NCBI RefSeq assembly: GCF_001662305.1
Contig: NZ_BDEP01000015.1
Span: forward strand, 1 to 64,000
Direction of reading: 5' to 3'
DNA from: Halomonas caseinilytica
Lineage (GTDB): Bacteria > Pseudomonadota > Gammaproteobacteria > Pseudomonadales > Halomonadaceae
Length of the DNA: 64,000 bases
In this document: one piece after another, positions 21,788 to 30,155 of the stretch
Numbering within the stretch: position 1 is the first letter of the stretch
Layout: every line of letters starts with the position of its first letter
The notes under the pieces: model-generated
Seen by the model: the letters and a program-made list of their open reading frames with translations, nothing else
The model's database searches: none
What the model was told of the DNA's origin: nothing
Position numbers and translations under genes: made by a program

Positions 21788-21835
21788 CCGAAAGAGGCTA
21801 CCGTCGGAAGCATCATTGAGCAAGTACAGGGCGCC
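21788..21835 (-). pseudogene. Remnant of a PQQ-dependent sugar dehydrogenase C-terminus
   Basis: The minus-strand translation contains GALYLLNDASDGSLFRL, nearly the same as GSLLLLNDASDADLYRL at the C-terminus of the intact dehydrogenase at 25955-27097. No rest of a dehydrogenase, start codon or ribosome site is present. It looks like the leftover 3' end of a deleted paralogue, or a small fragment copied from the neighbour. Confidence 0.5.
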
Positions 21836-22196
21836 CTCGGTCGTCCCGGGTGATTTCGACCCTGACGGGAAATCACTAGTCGGGCTGGCGGTTGGCGAAC
21901 ACGTCGTGCGGTAGATTCGATTCTCGCTCATTGGCATGGCCATGATCAGCTATTGATAAGGTATGGATGAGGTGTCGGGAGTCAATGGTGTCGCAGGGGA
22001 GATCGTGGCTCGCGCTGGCTGTTGATGTGAAACCGGCGACCCGAAAAAGGATAGTCGAAGACGGGGCGAGTCGGGTTCATGTTGTCTCATGTGTCGAAAT
22101 TAACCATCCCCGAGGCTGGTTTAGCGATAGCGTTCATGATTTCTTGTTCTGGATATCTATTTGTTATTAATGATTTTTTATATTTTTGTGTCGGAT
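21836..22196. other. Gene-free region upstream of the sigma-54 promoter
   Basis: About 360 bases without a credible gene. Its last 50 bases (about 22140-22190) are strikingly AT-rich against a GC-rich background, which would favour DNA bending, for example by IHF, between an upstream activator site and the sigma-54 promoter. I could not identify the activator-binding repeats with confidence. Confidence 0.4.
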
Positions 22197-22213
22197 TGGC
22201 ACGAGCTTCGCTT
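22197..22213 (+). promoter_or_regulatory. Sigma-54 (RpoN) -24/-12 promoter
   Basis: TGGCACGAGCTTCGCTT matches the consensus TGGCACG-N4-TTGCW except for one base (TCGCT). The invariant GG (22198-22199) and GC (22210-22211) are exactly 10 bases apart. The start codon of the lipoprotein gene lies about 40 bases downstream and the AT-rich tract lies directly upstream. A sigma-54 activator gene is 0.8 kb away. Confidence 0.7.
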
Positions 22214-22252
22214 GAGTCTAGGTGCACATCCATCAACGAGGAGCCACACCGA

Positions 22253-22471
22253 ATGACATTCCACTTCCCCGAACAGCGAAGTGCCAGGCGGTCACATCGC
22301 TTGACAGCATTGCTCGCCTTGGTGGCATTGAGTCTTGGCACCTTGACGATGGCCGGGTGCAGCGATGGTGGGACGGCGCCAGCAGAAGAGTCGTCATCCA
22401 TGGAACAGCAGTCCGGTTCCACCGGTAACCAGGATCAGATGAACGGAGATCAGGAACAGAGCGGTTTCTGA
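22253..22471 (+). CDS. Small predicted lipoprotein of unknown function
   Basis: Encodes 72 residues. A positively charged N-terminus (RRSHR) precedes a hydrophobic segment (about 18-33) and a lipobox LTMAGC with the lipidated Cys at residue 36. The mature part is only ~37 residues, rich in Ser, Gln, Glu and Gly, ending DQEQSGF. I recognise no domain. The ATG follows a good ribosome site (CGAGGAG) and a sigma-54 promoter. The frame is open 58 codons upstream, but the promoter lies within that stretch. The next gene encodes a similar low-complexity secreted protein with a matching SG-aromatic end. Confidence 0.7.
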   Translation: MTFHFPEQRSARRSHRLTALLALVALSLGTLTMAGCSDGGTAPAEESSSMEQQSGSTGNQDQMNGDQEQSGF

Positions 22472-22560
22472 CATGCCACTCTCCTATTCGCGGTCGCGAA
22501 GAAAGAGACGATGTGGCAAGACGTCAAACCCATGGTTTGGCTTTATTGAGGAGACATCAA

Positions 22561-22941
22561 ATGTTGAACCAGGATCTTATCAAGAAGCTCGGTATTCTCG
22601 GCATCTCATTCGGCTTGGTGGCCAGTCCGTTGGTGATTGCCGACCCGGCTGATCCGGCGACCGAGAGGAGCGCTCCGGCAGAGGCGGGTAGCGCAACGAC
22701 GCCGAGCAGCGGCTCGGCAACAACTGCCGGGGAGCCGGCAACATCCGGCACTGCTCAGCAAGGGGCCGCCCAGCAGGAGGATCCCTATGCCACAGGCAAT
22801 GGCACGACGGGCACTGGCAGTGATGGCAATGTCGGTGGTGAACCTGCATCCGGTGAGCAATACGAACAGAGCGGAGGACAGGGTAGCACCGGAACCATGA
22901 GCGGAGACGGCCAGGGTGAGACAGAAGAGAGTGGCTGGTAA
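22561..22941 (+). CDS. Small predicted secreted low-complexity protein of unknown function
   Basis: Encodes 126 residues. A signal peptide spans about 1-28 (MLNQDLIKKL then a hydrophobic stretch ending VIADP). The mature part is nearly all Gly, Ser, Thr, Ala, Glu and Gln and contains no predicted fold or Cys; it ends GETEESGW, like the SGF end of the upstream lipoprotein. A strong ribosome site (TTGAGGAG) precedes the ATG. It lies 89 bases after the lipoprotein gene and is probably read from the same sigma-54 promoter. It could be a matrix or surface-associated protein; nothing in the sequence gives a biochemical role. Confidence 0.65.
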   Translation: MLNQDLIKKLGILGISFGLVASPLVIADPADPATERSAPAEAGSATTPSSGSATTAGEPATSGTAQQGAAQQEDPYATGNGTTGTGSDGNVGGEPASGEQYEQSGGQGSTGTMSGDGQGETEESGW

Positions 22942-23033
22942 GTCCAGCGGGGGCTCCGGCATCGCCCGGTGCGGGTTGGCCCCCTTGGCCTCGCGATAAC
23001 TCCGGCAGTCTCATTGCAGACCTGCTAATGAAG

Positions 23034-23063
23034 GAAGGCTTCCACGAGTCAGTGGAAGCCTTC
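23034..23063. terminator. Hairpin between the small secreted protein gene and the response regulator gene
   Basis: Perfect 12-bp stem GAAGGCTTCCAC / GTGGAAGCCTTC with a 6-base loop, placed directly after the regulator stop and about 90 bases after the plus-strand gene. It probably terminates both convergent transcripts. Confidence 0.6.
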
Positions 23064-24473
23064 TCAATTCATGGAGTCGTCAACTTCCTCGAGGCGGCGA
23101 TAGAGAGTGCGTCGTGCGATTCCCAGCAGGTCAGCCGTCCGCCGCTTGTTCCCACCAGTGGCGTCAAGCACTTTATGAATATAGCGCCTTTCCACTTCCT
23201 CAAGGCTTGGCCAGGTGCTGTGGCCGGAAGCGGTCATTGCTTCCTGGGTGTTCAGCGGTCGGGGGGAGTGTTCTGGGGTATGTCGGCGGATGCGTTCGGG
23301 AAGGTCATCATGGCGTAAAAGCCCTTCTTCGCTGAGGGTGACGGCCCGGATAATGGCATTTTCCAATTCACGAACATTGCCCGGATAATCGTATTCCAGC
23401 AAGGCCTGCAGCGCCATGGGTTCGATATGCTCGATCGATTTCTCCTGCTGCTCCGTATGCTTGTCAAGCAAGGACATGATGAGTCTCTCGACATCACCGT
23501 GGCGCTCACGTAACGGGGGAATGCGCAAGGAGAAGGTTTCAAGCCGGTAAAACAAGTCGCTGCGAAATCCCCCTGTCTGGATTTCATGCTCGAGATCACG
23601 GTGGGTAGCGGCGATGATACGGACATCGATACATTCTTCTTGTTCAGCACCAACAGGGCGAATCTTTTTTTCCTGCAGGGCGCGTAGGAGCTTGGCTTGC
23701 AGAGCCATTGGCATTTCACCGATTTCATCCAGAAATAGGCTGCCGTTTTGCGCGCTCTGAAAGAGCCCTTGTCGGGCCGTCTGCGCTCCGGTAAAGGCGC
23801 CTTTGACATGGCCGAAACATTCGCTCTCCATCAGCTCGGCTGGAATGCTGGCACAGTTGACTGCTACAAAAGGGCCGGCGTGGCGCTCGCTTTCGGCGTG
23901 CAATGCGCGGGCCATCAGTTCCTTGCCGGTACCGCTTTCACCGAGGATCAGCAAGGGAGCATCGCTGTCTGCCAAGCGTACGGCATTGCGAAAGAGCGAG
24001 CGCATGGGGGGACTGTTTCCAGTGAGGCCGTGGAAACTTTCCATGGGAGAGGCATGCTGCAAGCGATTCGCCAGTCGTTGGTGCTCCAGTATCCGGAAAA
24101 CGGCGGCACGCAAGTTTTCCAGGTCCAGAGGTTTGGTCAGGAAATCATTGGCGCCGAGTTTCAGAGCGTCCACGGCCTGGTCGATAGTGCCGAAGGCCGT
24201 AATCATGATGAAACCGATGGCGTCATCATCATGTCGCAACTGCTCGAGCAAGGACATTCCGTCCATACCGGGAAGACGCACGTCACTGATGATCAACGAA
24301 ACCTCTGTATGGCTGAGCTGGGCCAAGGCATGTTCGGCGCTATCGACGCCCAGGGTGGAATAACCGGCATCTTGCAACTCTTCGCACAGCAGATCCAGTA
24401 TGGCTGCGTCATCTTCAACGACCATAATGGGCAGCGTGTCGACGTGTGGTCCCGCGGCCTCATGTTGACTCAT
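23064..24473 (-). CDS. Sigma-54-dependent response regulator (NtrC family)
   Basis: Activates sigma-54 promoters after phosphorylation by its kinase. The 469-residue protein has a receiver domain (about 14-130) with acidic pocket E20-D21-D22, phospho-acceptor D64 and K114. The AAA+ domain (about 148-390) has Walker A GESGTGKE (178-185), the sigma-54 contact loop GAFTGA (225-230) and Walker B SLFLDEIGEM. A Fis-type helix-turn-helix lies at about 430-465 (ATGGNKRRTADLLGIARRTL). Its start overlaps the kinase stop by 4 bases. The nearby sigma-54 promoter at 22197 is the obvious target. Confidence 0.93.
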   Translation of the reverse strand: MSQHEAAGPHVDTLPIMVVEDDAAILDLLCEELQDAGYSTLGVDSAEHALAQLSHTEVSLIISDVRLPGMDGMSLLEQLRHDDDAIGFIMITAFGTIDQAVDALKLGANDFLTKPLDLENLRAAVFRILEHQRLANRLQHASPMESFHGLTGNSPPMRSLFRNAVRLADSDAPLLILGESGTGKELMARALHAESERHAGPFVAVNCASIPAELMESECFGHVKGAFTGAQTARQGLFQSAQNGSLFLDEIGEMPMALQAKLLRALQEKKIRPVGAEQEECIDVRIIAATHRDLEHEIQTGGFRSDLFYRLETFSLRIPPLRERHGDVERLIMSLLDKHTEQQEKSIEHIEPMALQALLEYDYPGNVRELENAIIRAVTLSEEGLLRHDDLPERIRRHTPEHSPRPLNTQEAMTASGHSTWPSLEEVERRYIHKVLDATGGNKRRTADLLGIARRTLYRRLEEVDDSMN

Positions 24474-25912
24474 GCGATAGTATCCTCGCGCGGTAGGGTT
24501 ATTTCGAAGCCGGCGCCACCTAGCGTGCTATCAAAGACTCCGATGGTGCCTCCGTGATCGTTGACAATGCGGTGAACCATGGAGAGCCCCAAGCCACTGC
24601 CGAGACCAACCGGCTTGGTGGTAAAGAATGGGTCGAATACCCGGGTCTTGTCCGCTTCTGAGATGCCTTCACCATCATCTTCAATCCATAGCGTAAGTTC
24701 TGTGTTGTCGGTTCTGGCGCTTAGGCGAATGTGTGACACGCCAGCGGCCTGAGCGGCATTACGTAGAAGATTGGTAAAAACCTGGACGAGTTGCTGGCCA
24801 TTGGCCAATAGAGCGGGGGGCGGAGAGGAAACGTCGATGTCCAGGCGAATGTCATGGCGTGCGAGATCTTCCTCGACCAGCGCTTGAGCCCCTTCGAACA
24901 CTTCATCGAGCGTCACGGTGTCTTTCTCGACATTATGTCGACGGCCCAGGTCCATCAATTGCCGCACGATGAGGACGATACGCGAGACTTCGTCACGAAT
25001 GCGTTCGATACGGCCTTGCTCATCCGCCCCGAGCTGCCCATGGCGCGAAAGACGCTGGGCTTGTCCCTCGATCACCGTAAGAGGCGTACCAATCTCGTGG
25101 GCGACGCCGGCGGCCAGTACACCCAGTTCGGCGAGCTTGCGTGACTTGCGCAAGCGTTTTTCCAGCTCGATTTCTTTCTGGCGGCGCGTTTCGATATCAG
25201 CGTCCTTCTCGGCCATGGCATCGAGCATGTCATTGAGTGCCAGGCCAAGACGTCGATATTCATCTGACCCGTGTACCGCGACTCGCTGGCTCCGATCCCC
25301 TGCGGCGACACGCTCCATGACCGTCAGTACCCTCGCCAGTGGGCGCTCGATGTGATGTCGGAACCCCCACCATATACTCAACACGATGCCGATCACGCCG
25401 ATAATGAAAATGCTCAGTGCCATAAGACCGATGAAGTCGGCATAGTTCTCGATGCCCGTATTGAGCCGGTTGACCTGTAAAACGCCGATGACCTCGCCGG
25501 AGGGGGTTGTCAAGGGCTTCAGTGCCGAATAGTAGTTCCAGTCACCATCGTTACGGTAAGCCGTCTGAAGCTTGCCGCTCTGGGCAACCTCGCGAATGTT
25601 GTCAGGGGAGAACAGGGCCTCGCCAAGCCCAAGTCCGTACAGAGGATGCCCTTCGGTATCGAAGACGTGAGCACCGTAGATGCGATGGAAGGAGAATGCC
25701 GATTGCAAGGCATCCTCAAGAGCATTGGGTTCGGAACGGTCGATGGCGTAACCCAATGAAGCCCCTGTGGCTTGGGTGATGATCTGAACCTCGGTTTCCA
25801 GCTTGGACCGCAGGTTATCCTCCAGGGAGTAGATCGCTACTAGGCTGAATGCCATCAGAATGGCGAACAACGGCACGATGACCGTGATGAGTATCAGGTT
25901 GCGTAAACGCAT
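24470..25912 (-). CDS. Membrane sensor histidine kinase, partner of the adjacent sigma-54 regulator
   Basis: 480 residues. Membrane segments at about 6-28 and 160-183 flank a ~130-residue periplasmic sensor that reads as PAS/CACHE-like (HVFDTEGHPLYGLG, GEVIGVLQVNR). Then come HAMP (about 184-237), the H-box GVAHEIGTPLTVIEG with phospho-acceptor H272, the N-box NLLRNAAQA, and ATP motifs IEDDGEGIS and GLGSGLGLSMV. It lies 42 bases downstream of the sugar dehydrogenase gene on the same strand, so it may share that transcript. The signal sensed is unknown. Confidence 0.92.
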   Translation of the reverse strand: MRLRNLILITVIVPLFAILMAFSLVAIYSLEDNLRSKLETEVQIITQATGASLGYAIDRSEPNALEDALQSAFSFHRIYGAHVFDTEGHPLYGLGLGEALFSPDNIREVAQSGKLQTAYRNDGDWNYYSALKPLTTPSGEVIGVLQVNRLNTGIENYADFIGLMALSIFIIGVIGIVLSIWWGFRHHIERPLARVLTVMERVAAGDRSQRVAVHGSDEYRRLGLALNDMLDAMAEKDADIETRRQKEIELEKRLRKSRKLAELGVLAAGVAHEIGTPLTVIEGQAQRLSRHGQLGADEQGRIERIRDEVSRIVLIVRQLMDLGRRHNVEKDTVTLDEVFEGAQALVEEDLARHDIRLDIDVSSPPPALLANGQQLVQVFTNLLRNAAQAAGVSHIRLSARTDNTELTLWIEDDGEGISEADKTRVFDPFFTTKPVGLGSGLGLSMVHRIVNDHGGTIGVFDSTLGGAGFEITLPREDTIA

Positions 25913-25954
25913 CGGGTGTCCGGCGGCAGTTCTCGGGGAAAGAGCGGCATGCGC

Positions 25955-27097
25955 TCATTCGTCTCGCGTCAATCGATAAAGGTCCGCATCAGAGGCATCG
26001 TTGAGCAATAGGAGCGAACCATCCCGTGCTTGGTGGATATCGCGTACGCGACCGATCTCGCCGTCGAGAATCACTTCGCGCTCCGCTACGGTGTCATCTT
26101 CCAGGGAGAGCCGGATCAACTGCTCGCTGGCGAGTCCGCCTGCCATCAGGTTGCCGTGCCAGCCGGGGAAGACATCGCCGGTGATGTCGGTCAGCCCGGA
26201 GGGCGCGAAACGCCCCTCGAAGACATGCACCGGATCGCGCATGCCCGGGGCACTGTTCTTGCCGAGTGGTTGATTGGTGGCATAGTCGCGGCCCAAAGTG
26301 ACTTCCGGCCAGCCGTAGTTCTCGCCTGCGACGAGCCGGTTGAGTTCATCGCCCGTGCGCGGGCCATGTTCCGTCGACCAGGGCGTGCCATCTTCGGCGG
26401 TGACCAGGCCCTGGGGATTGCGATGCCCCAGACTGAAGATCTCGTCATCGATCTGGGGGGCATCGATGAAGGGATTGTCAGCGGGTACCGTTCCCTCGGC
26501 GGTCAGGCGCAAGATGCTGCCGGCATGGTCACGGCCGTCCTGGGCGCGTTCAGGGTCGACACCGCGATCGCCGATGCTCATCAGCAGGGTGCCGTCGTCG
26601 AGCCAGGCCAGCCGCGAGCCATAGTGGCGCCCTGGTGTCGAAAAACGGTCCTGGGTGAAGAGACGTTCGATGTTCTCGAGGTGCCCCTCCGCAAGCCGGG
26701 CGCGGGAGAGGCTGGTGGCGGTGCCGTCATCACCGGTTCGACTCCAGGTGAAATAGACCCAGTCGTGTTCGCCGTCGCCGTACTGGGGATGCAGCACGAT
26801 ATCGAGCAGGCCGCCCTGGCCGTTGTCCGATACCTCGGGTAGCTTCTCGAGTCGTGAGATACCACCGTCAGCGTTGACCAATGCCAAGCGTCCCGCACGT
26901 TCGCTGATCAGATAGCGGCCATCCGGGAGTTCGACCACCGCCCAGGGAGTCTCCAGGCCCGACGCGATACGCTCCAGGCGCAATTCATGGTGTAGGGTTG
27001 TCAGGCGCTCGACACGGGTGTCGTCGGCCTGTGCTGGACCGATGGCCAGTACCATCATGCCCAGCAACATGGCAGGCGATAGGGACGTGCGGTGCAT
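25955..27097 (-). CDS. Soluble aldose sugar dehydrogenase, PQQ-dependent (YliI family)
   Basis: Periplasmic beta-propeller enzyme that oxidises aldoses using pyrroloquinoline quinone. The 380-residue product has a signal peptide (about 1-24, ending AQADD) and family segments ISERAGRLALV, HYGSRLAWLDDGTLLMSIGD, GHRNPQGL and HGPRTGDELN. The C-terminus GSLLLLNDASDADLYRL is typical of the last propeller blade. No PQQ synthesis genes are in the window. The kinase and regulator genes follow. A short C-terminal remnant of a similar gene is at 21788-21835. Confidence 0.88.
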   Translation of the reverse strand: MHRTSLSPAMLLGMMVLAIGPAQADDTRVERLTTLHHELRLERIASGLETPWAVVELPDGRYLISERAGRLALVNADGGISRLEKLPEVSDNGQGGLLDIVLHPQYGDGEHDWVYFTWSRTGDDGTATSLSRARLAEGHLENIERLFTQDRFSTPGRHYGSRLAWLDDGTLLMSIGDRGVDPERAQDGRDHAGSILRLTAEGTVPADNPFIDAPQIDDEIFSLGHRNPQGLVTAEDGTPWSTEHGPRTGDELNRLVAGENYGWPEVTLGRDYATNQPLGKNSAPGMRDPVHVFEGRFAPSGLTDITGDVFPGWHGNLMAGGLASEQLIRLSLEDDTVAEREVILDGEIGRVRDIHQARDGSLLLLNDASDADLYRLTRDE

Positions 27098-27172
27098 TCG
27101 ATCCTCCTCGGTGCGAGTGCTCGCTCGGCATAGAGACCGCCGGGAAGATCCCTTGTTCCTCGTATCGGTTTG

Positions 27173-28048
27173 CTACATCAAAATAGCGAGCAAGATAGGC
27201 AGATAGATCAGCGACAGCAGTGTCGAGCAGAACACCAGGCTGGCCACGTATTCCGGCTCACGCTGGGAGCGTTGGGCGAACAGATAGTTGAACACCGCCA
27301 CCGGCATGCTCATCTGCAGGATCAGGATGCCGTGCGCCATGGGCGGTAGTGCCAGCAGGCTACCGATGCTCCAGGCTGCCAGGGCGGCCAACGGGATGCG
27401 GAGCAGGCTGAAGCCGATGCCCGAGCGCAGGCTGCGGACTTGAATGCTGGCCAACGAAACGCCCAGGGTGATCAGCATCAAGGGGACGGTGAAGCCGGAG
27501 ATCAAGTCGACACTGTTGTCCAGCCAGAGCGGCAGCTCGGTGTCGGTGAGCAACAAGGTCAAGGCGATCAGGATGGCGTAGACGGTCGGAGTCTTGGCCA
27601 GCGACTTAAGTGGGTTGCCGCGGCTGGCAAGCATCGTGCCCAGGGTGAACTGGAACAGCGACACGGTGACCATCACGGTGATGCCAAAGACGAAGCCTGC
27701 TTCGCCGAAGGCGTAGAGCACCACCGGCAGCCCCATGTTGCCGGTATTGGGATACATCGACGGGGCTAGAATGACGCGCCAGTCCTTGCGCAACAGGCGC
27801 GCCAGGACGAAGGCCACGCCGGCCATGCTCACGATCACCAGGGCCGCGGCCAGCATGGTGCGTCCGAAGCTGCTGGCATCGATATCGGCGCCGGAGAGCG
27901 AGGCGATGACCAAAGCCGGCGTGCCGATGTTGAAGACAAGGCGAGTCACGAAGGCGACGGGATAGTCGTGGCCGAGGCGAATCCAGGTGAAACCGAGACC
28001 GGCTCCGGCCAGCACGGGCGCCATCACGGCGAAGAGTTCGGCGAACAA
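27173..28048 (-). CDS. AEC-family (auxin efflux carrier) permease
   Basis: 291 residues with about 10 hydrophobic segments, in two similar halves. It has the AEC pattern of a conserved NxGxxGLPV-like region (PNTGNMGLPVVLYAFGEAG) and the C-terminal segment ILQMSMPVAVFNYLFAQRS. Members carry small organic anions such as malate or malonate; the substrate cannot be told from sequence. It lies 49 bases downstream of the FUSC gene and 75 bases upstream of the dehydrogenase gene on the same strand, so it may extend the efflux operon. Confidence 0.88.
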   Translation of the reverse strand: MFAELFAVMAPVLAGAGLGFTWIRLGHDYPVAFVTRLVFNIGTPALVIASLSGADIDASSFGRTMLAAALVIVSMAGVAFVLARLLRKDWRVILAPSMYPNTGNMGLPVVLYAFGEAGFVFGITVMVTVSLFQFTLGTMLASRGNPLKSLAKTPTVYAILIALTLLLTDTELPLWLDNSVDLISGFTVPLMLITLGVSLASIQVRSLRSGIGFSLLRIPLAALAAWSIGSLLALPPMAHGILILQMSMPVAVFNYLFAQRSQREPEYVASLVFCSTLLSLIYLPILLAILM

Positions 28049-28097
28049 GGGTCATCCTCCATGCAGCGGGATGTCGGACTAGGGCGTACGTCAGCCA

Positions 28098-30149
28098 TCA
28101 GGCCGGGCCGGCCAGTGCCGAGTGCGGCGTGCGCGAGTCGCGGGCCCGCTCGGCCTGGCGTTGCAGCGACAGATCCAGTCGTTCCACCAGCCCAGCGAGC
28201 AAGGCGCGGCGTCGCTCGCTGAGCGACGGCTGGTCGTGCAACGCATCGATCAGGGCATCGCCCGCTCGGCGTACGTCATCGGAGGCATGGCCCTTGGCGC
28301 TGGCGGCATAGGCCTGGGCCAGCGCGGCAAAGAAATCCCGTTGCGCGCGACGCAGGTTCGACCCGGTCAGGTCGTCGAGCCGGCGACGTAGCTGCAGGCA
28401 GGCGTAACCGATATCCAGGCCCGTCAATCCCAGGGTGAACAGGTGCCGCTGATCCTCGGGCAGCATGTCGTCGTGCTTGGCCAGATGCAGCAGGCGATCG
28501 GCCATGCTGCCGATGAAGCGGGTTTCCGCCTCGTGGATGGGGCGATTCGGCAGGTGCCTGAGGTCGCGGACGATGGCGCCGACCAGACGCTTCTTGCGCA
28601 GGGTGGGCCCGAAACCGGGAATCAGCCGGAAGCCGCTCACCACCGTGGCCAGCCCGATCATCACGGCGATGGCCCGATTGATGAAGCTGTCGAAGGAAAA
28701 GTCCATGCCGTTGCCGGGCATGGTCAGCAGGATATTGCCGATGGTGAAAGCCAGGCAGTAGCCCATCAGGCGTGGATTGGCCGCGCCCAGCAGCCCCAGA
28801 AAAAGGGGCGGGAGAAAGATCATTGCCAGCATCGGGAAGCCGCTGGCCTGGGCGAGCAGCACATGGCCGAACAGGAAGGCGCTGGGGATGGCGGCCAGCA
28901 TGCCCTTGGCGAACATCATGCAGACCATGACGGGGTTGTCGCGACTGGCGAAGAAGGCCGAGAACAACGTGCCCAGCAGCATGGCCACCTGACCGTTGTT
29001 CCAGGCAGTGGCTATCCAGAAGCTGGCGAGGGTGGCGAAGATGATACCGGCGCGCACGGCATTCAGTCCCGCAGCCAGGTGATCGCGGTGCCAGGCCAGG
29101 GCCGCGCCGCGCAGGCGCTTGCGACCGGGGTGGGAAATGGCGTCGCGGGCATCGAGCATCACCAGGGCGTGGCCGAGCGCCTCGCGTAGCCCGATGATGA
29201 CCCTTAGCTGCAAGGGTGAGGCGTTCTCGTCGGGGCATTCCAGGACGCGATGGCGCAGTTCATGCAGGCGACGGTGGGCCTGGCCGACGCCGCTGGCCTC
29301 GGCGGACAGGCGAAACCCCTCGGCAATCTCGTCGGCCAGGGTGTGGATGGCAGGGTCGAGCCGGTCGCCATAGTGATGCAGCAGTTGCTGCAGGGCGTGC
29401 AGGGTTGCCATCAGACGCAGGGTGTGTCGTGTCAGCACATGGCTGGCGCGGATGCGTCCTGTTCCTTCGGGATCCTCGTAGCGTGCGGCCTGGCTGTCGA
29501 TCTCGAGTTGCGTGAGTGGCTCCAGGCTGCCGGTGAGGGTGGTCTGCAACTCACCGAGATCGGAGGAGTCCGTCAGGCGTCGGGCGGCGTGCTGGAAGGC
29601 CTGGTTGACAACCTCGTCGGCCTGCTGCCCGAGGTGATCGCGGACCTTGATTGGCCATAGCAATGAGCTGACCAGGGTGGCGCAGAGGGCGCCCAGTGCC
29701 AGTTCGGAGAGCCGCGCGACGGCGATGCCGAAGATGCCGCTAGGCTGGGAGGCACCGATGACCACGATCAGCATGGCCGTGACGGCACCCATGATGCAGC
29801 CATAAGAGGCATTGTTGCGCAGCAGGGAGCTGCCATAGGTGCACAGCATGATCCATAGCGTCAGGACCACCAGGGCGGGGACCGGGGCCTGGACGAAGAG
29901 CCCCATGATGACGATGCCGGCGGCGCAGCCGAGCACCGTGCCGATGATCTGGCTCAGTCCCTTCTCGACCACCATGCCGCTCATCGGACGAATCTGCAGG
30001 AAGGCCGCCGAGATCAATGCCCAGTAGGGGCGTTCCAGGTCGCACCACAGTGCGATGTACAGTGCCAGCAGCATGGCCAGGGTCGCCTTGACGGCGAACT
30101 TGACGGCCTGGGAACTGGGGGTCAGGTAGGCTTGCAGCCAGGGCGACAT
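28098..30149 (-). CDS. FUSC-family inner-membrane efflux protein (AaeB-like)
   Basis: 683-residue membrane component of an aromatic-acid type efflux pump. Two hydrophobic blocks (about 15-165 and 355-505) are each followed by a soluble helical region, which is the FUSC layout. Opening residues include FAVKATLAMLLALYIALWCD and RPYWALISAAFLQIRPMSG. It sits directly after an AaeX-like DUF1656 gene and an HlyD/AaeA-like adaptor gene, with a 6-base gap. AaeAB in E. coli exports p-hydroxybenzoate; the substrate here is inferred only by analogy. Confidence 0.9.
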   Translation of the reverse strand: MSPWLQAYLTPSSQAVKFAVKATLAMLLALYIALWCDLERPYWALISAAFLQIRPMSGMVVEKGLSQIIGTVLGCAAGIVIMGLFVQAPVPALVVLTLWIMLCTYGSSLLRNNASYGCIMGAVTAMLIVVIGASQPSGIFGIAVARLSELALGALCATLVSSLLWPIKVRDHLGQQADEVVNQAFQHAARRLTDSSDLGELQTTLTGSLEPLTQLEIDSQAARYEDPEGTGRIRASHVLTRHTLRLMATLHALQQLLHHYGDRLDPAIHTLADEIAEGFRLSAEASGVGQAHRRLHELRHRVLECPDENASPLQLRVIIGLREALGHALVMLDARDAISHPGRKRLRGAALAWHRDHLAAGLNAVRAGIIFATLASFWIATAWNNGQVAMLLGTLFSAFFASRDNPVMVCMMFAKGMLAAIPSAFLFGHVLLAQASGFPMLAMIFLPPLFLGLLGAANPRLMGYCLAFTIGNILLTMPGNGMDFSFDSFINRAIAVMIGLATVVSGFRLIPGFGPTLRKKRLVGAIVRDLRHLPNRPIHEAETRFIGSMADRLLHLAKHDDMLPEDQRHLFTLGLTGLDIGYACLQLRRRLDDLTGSNLRRAQRDFFAALAQAYAASAKGHASDDVRRAGDALIDALHDQPSLSERRRALLAGLVERLDLSLQRQAERARDSRTPHSALAGPA

Positions 30150-30155
30150 GCGCCG

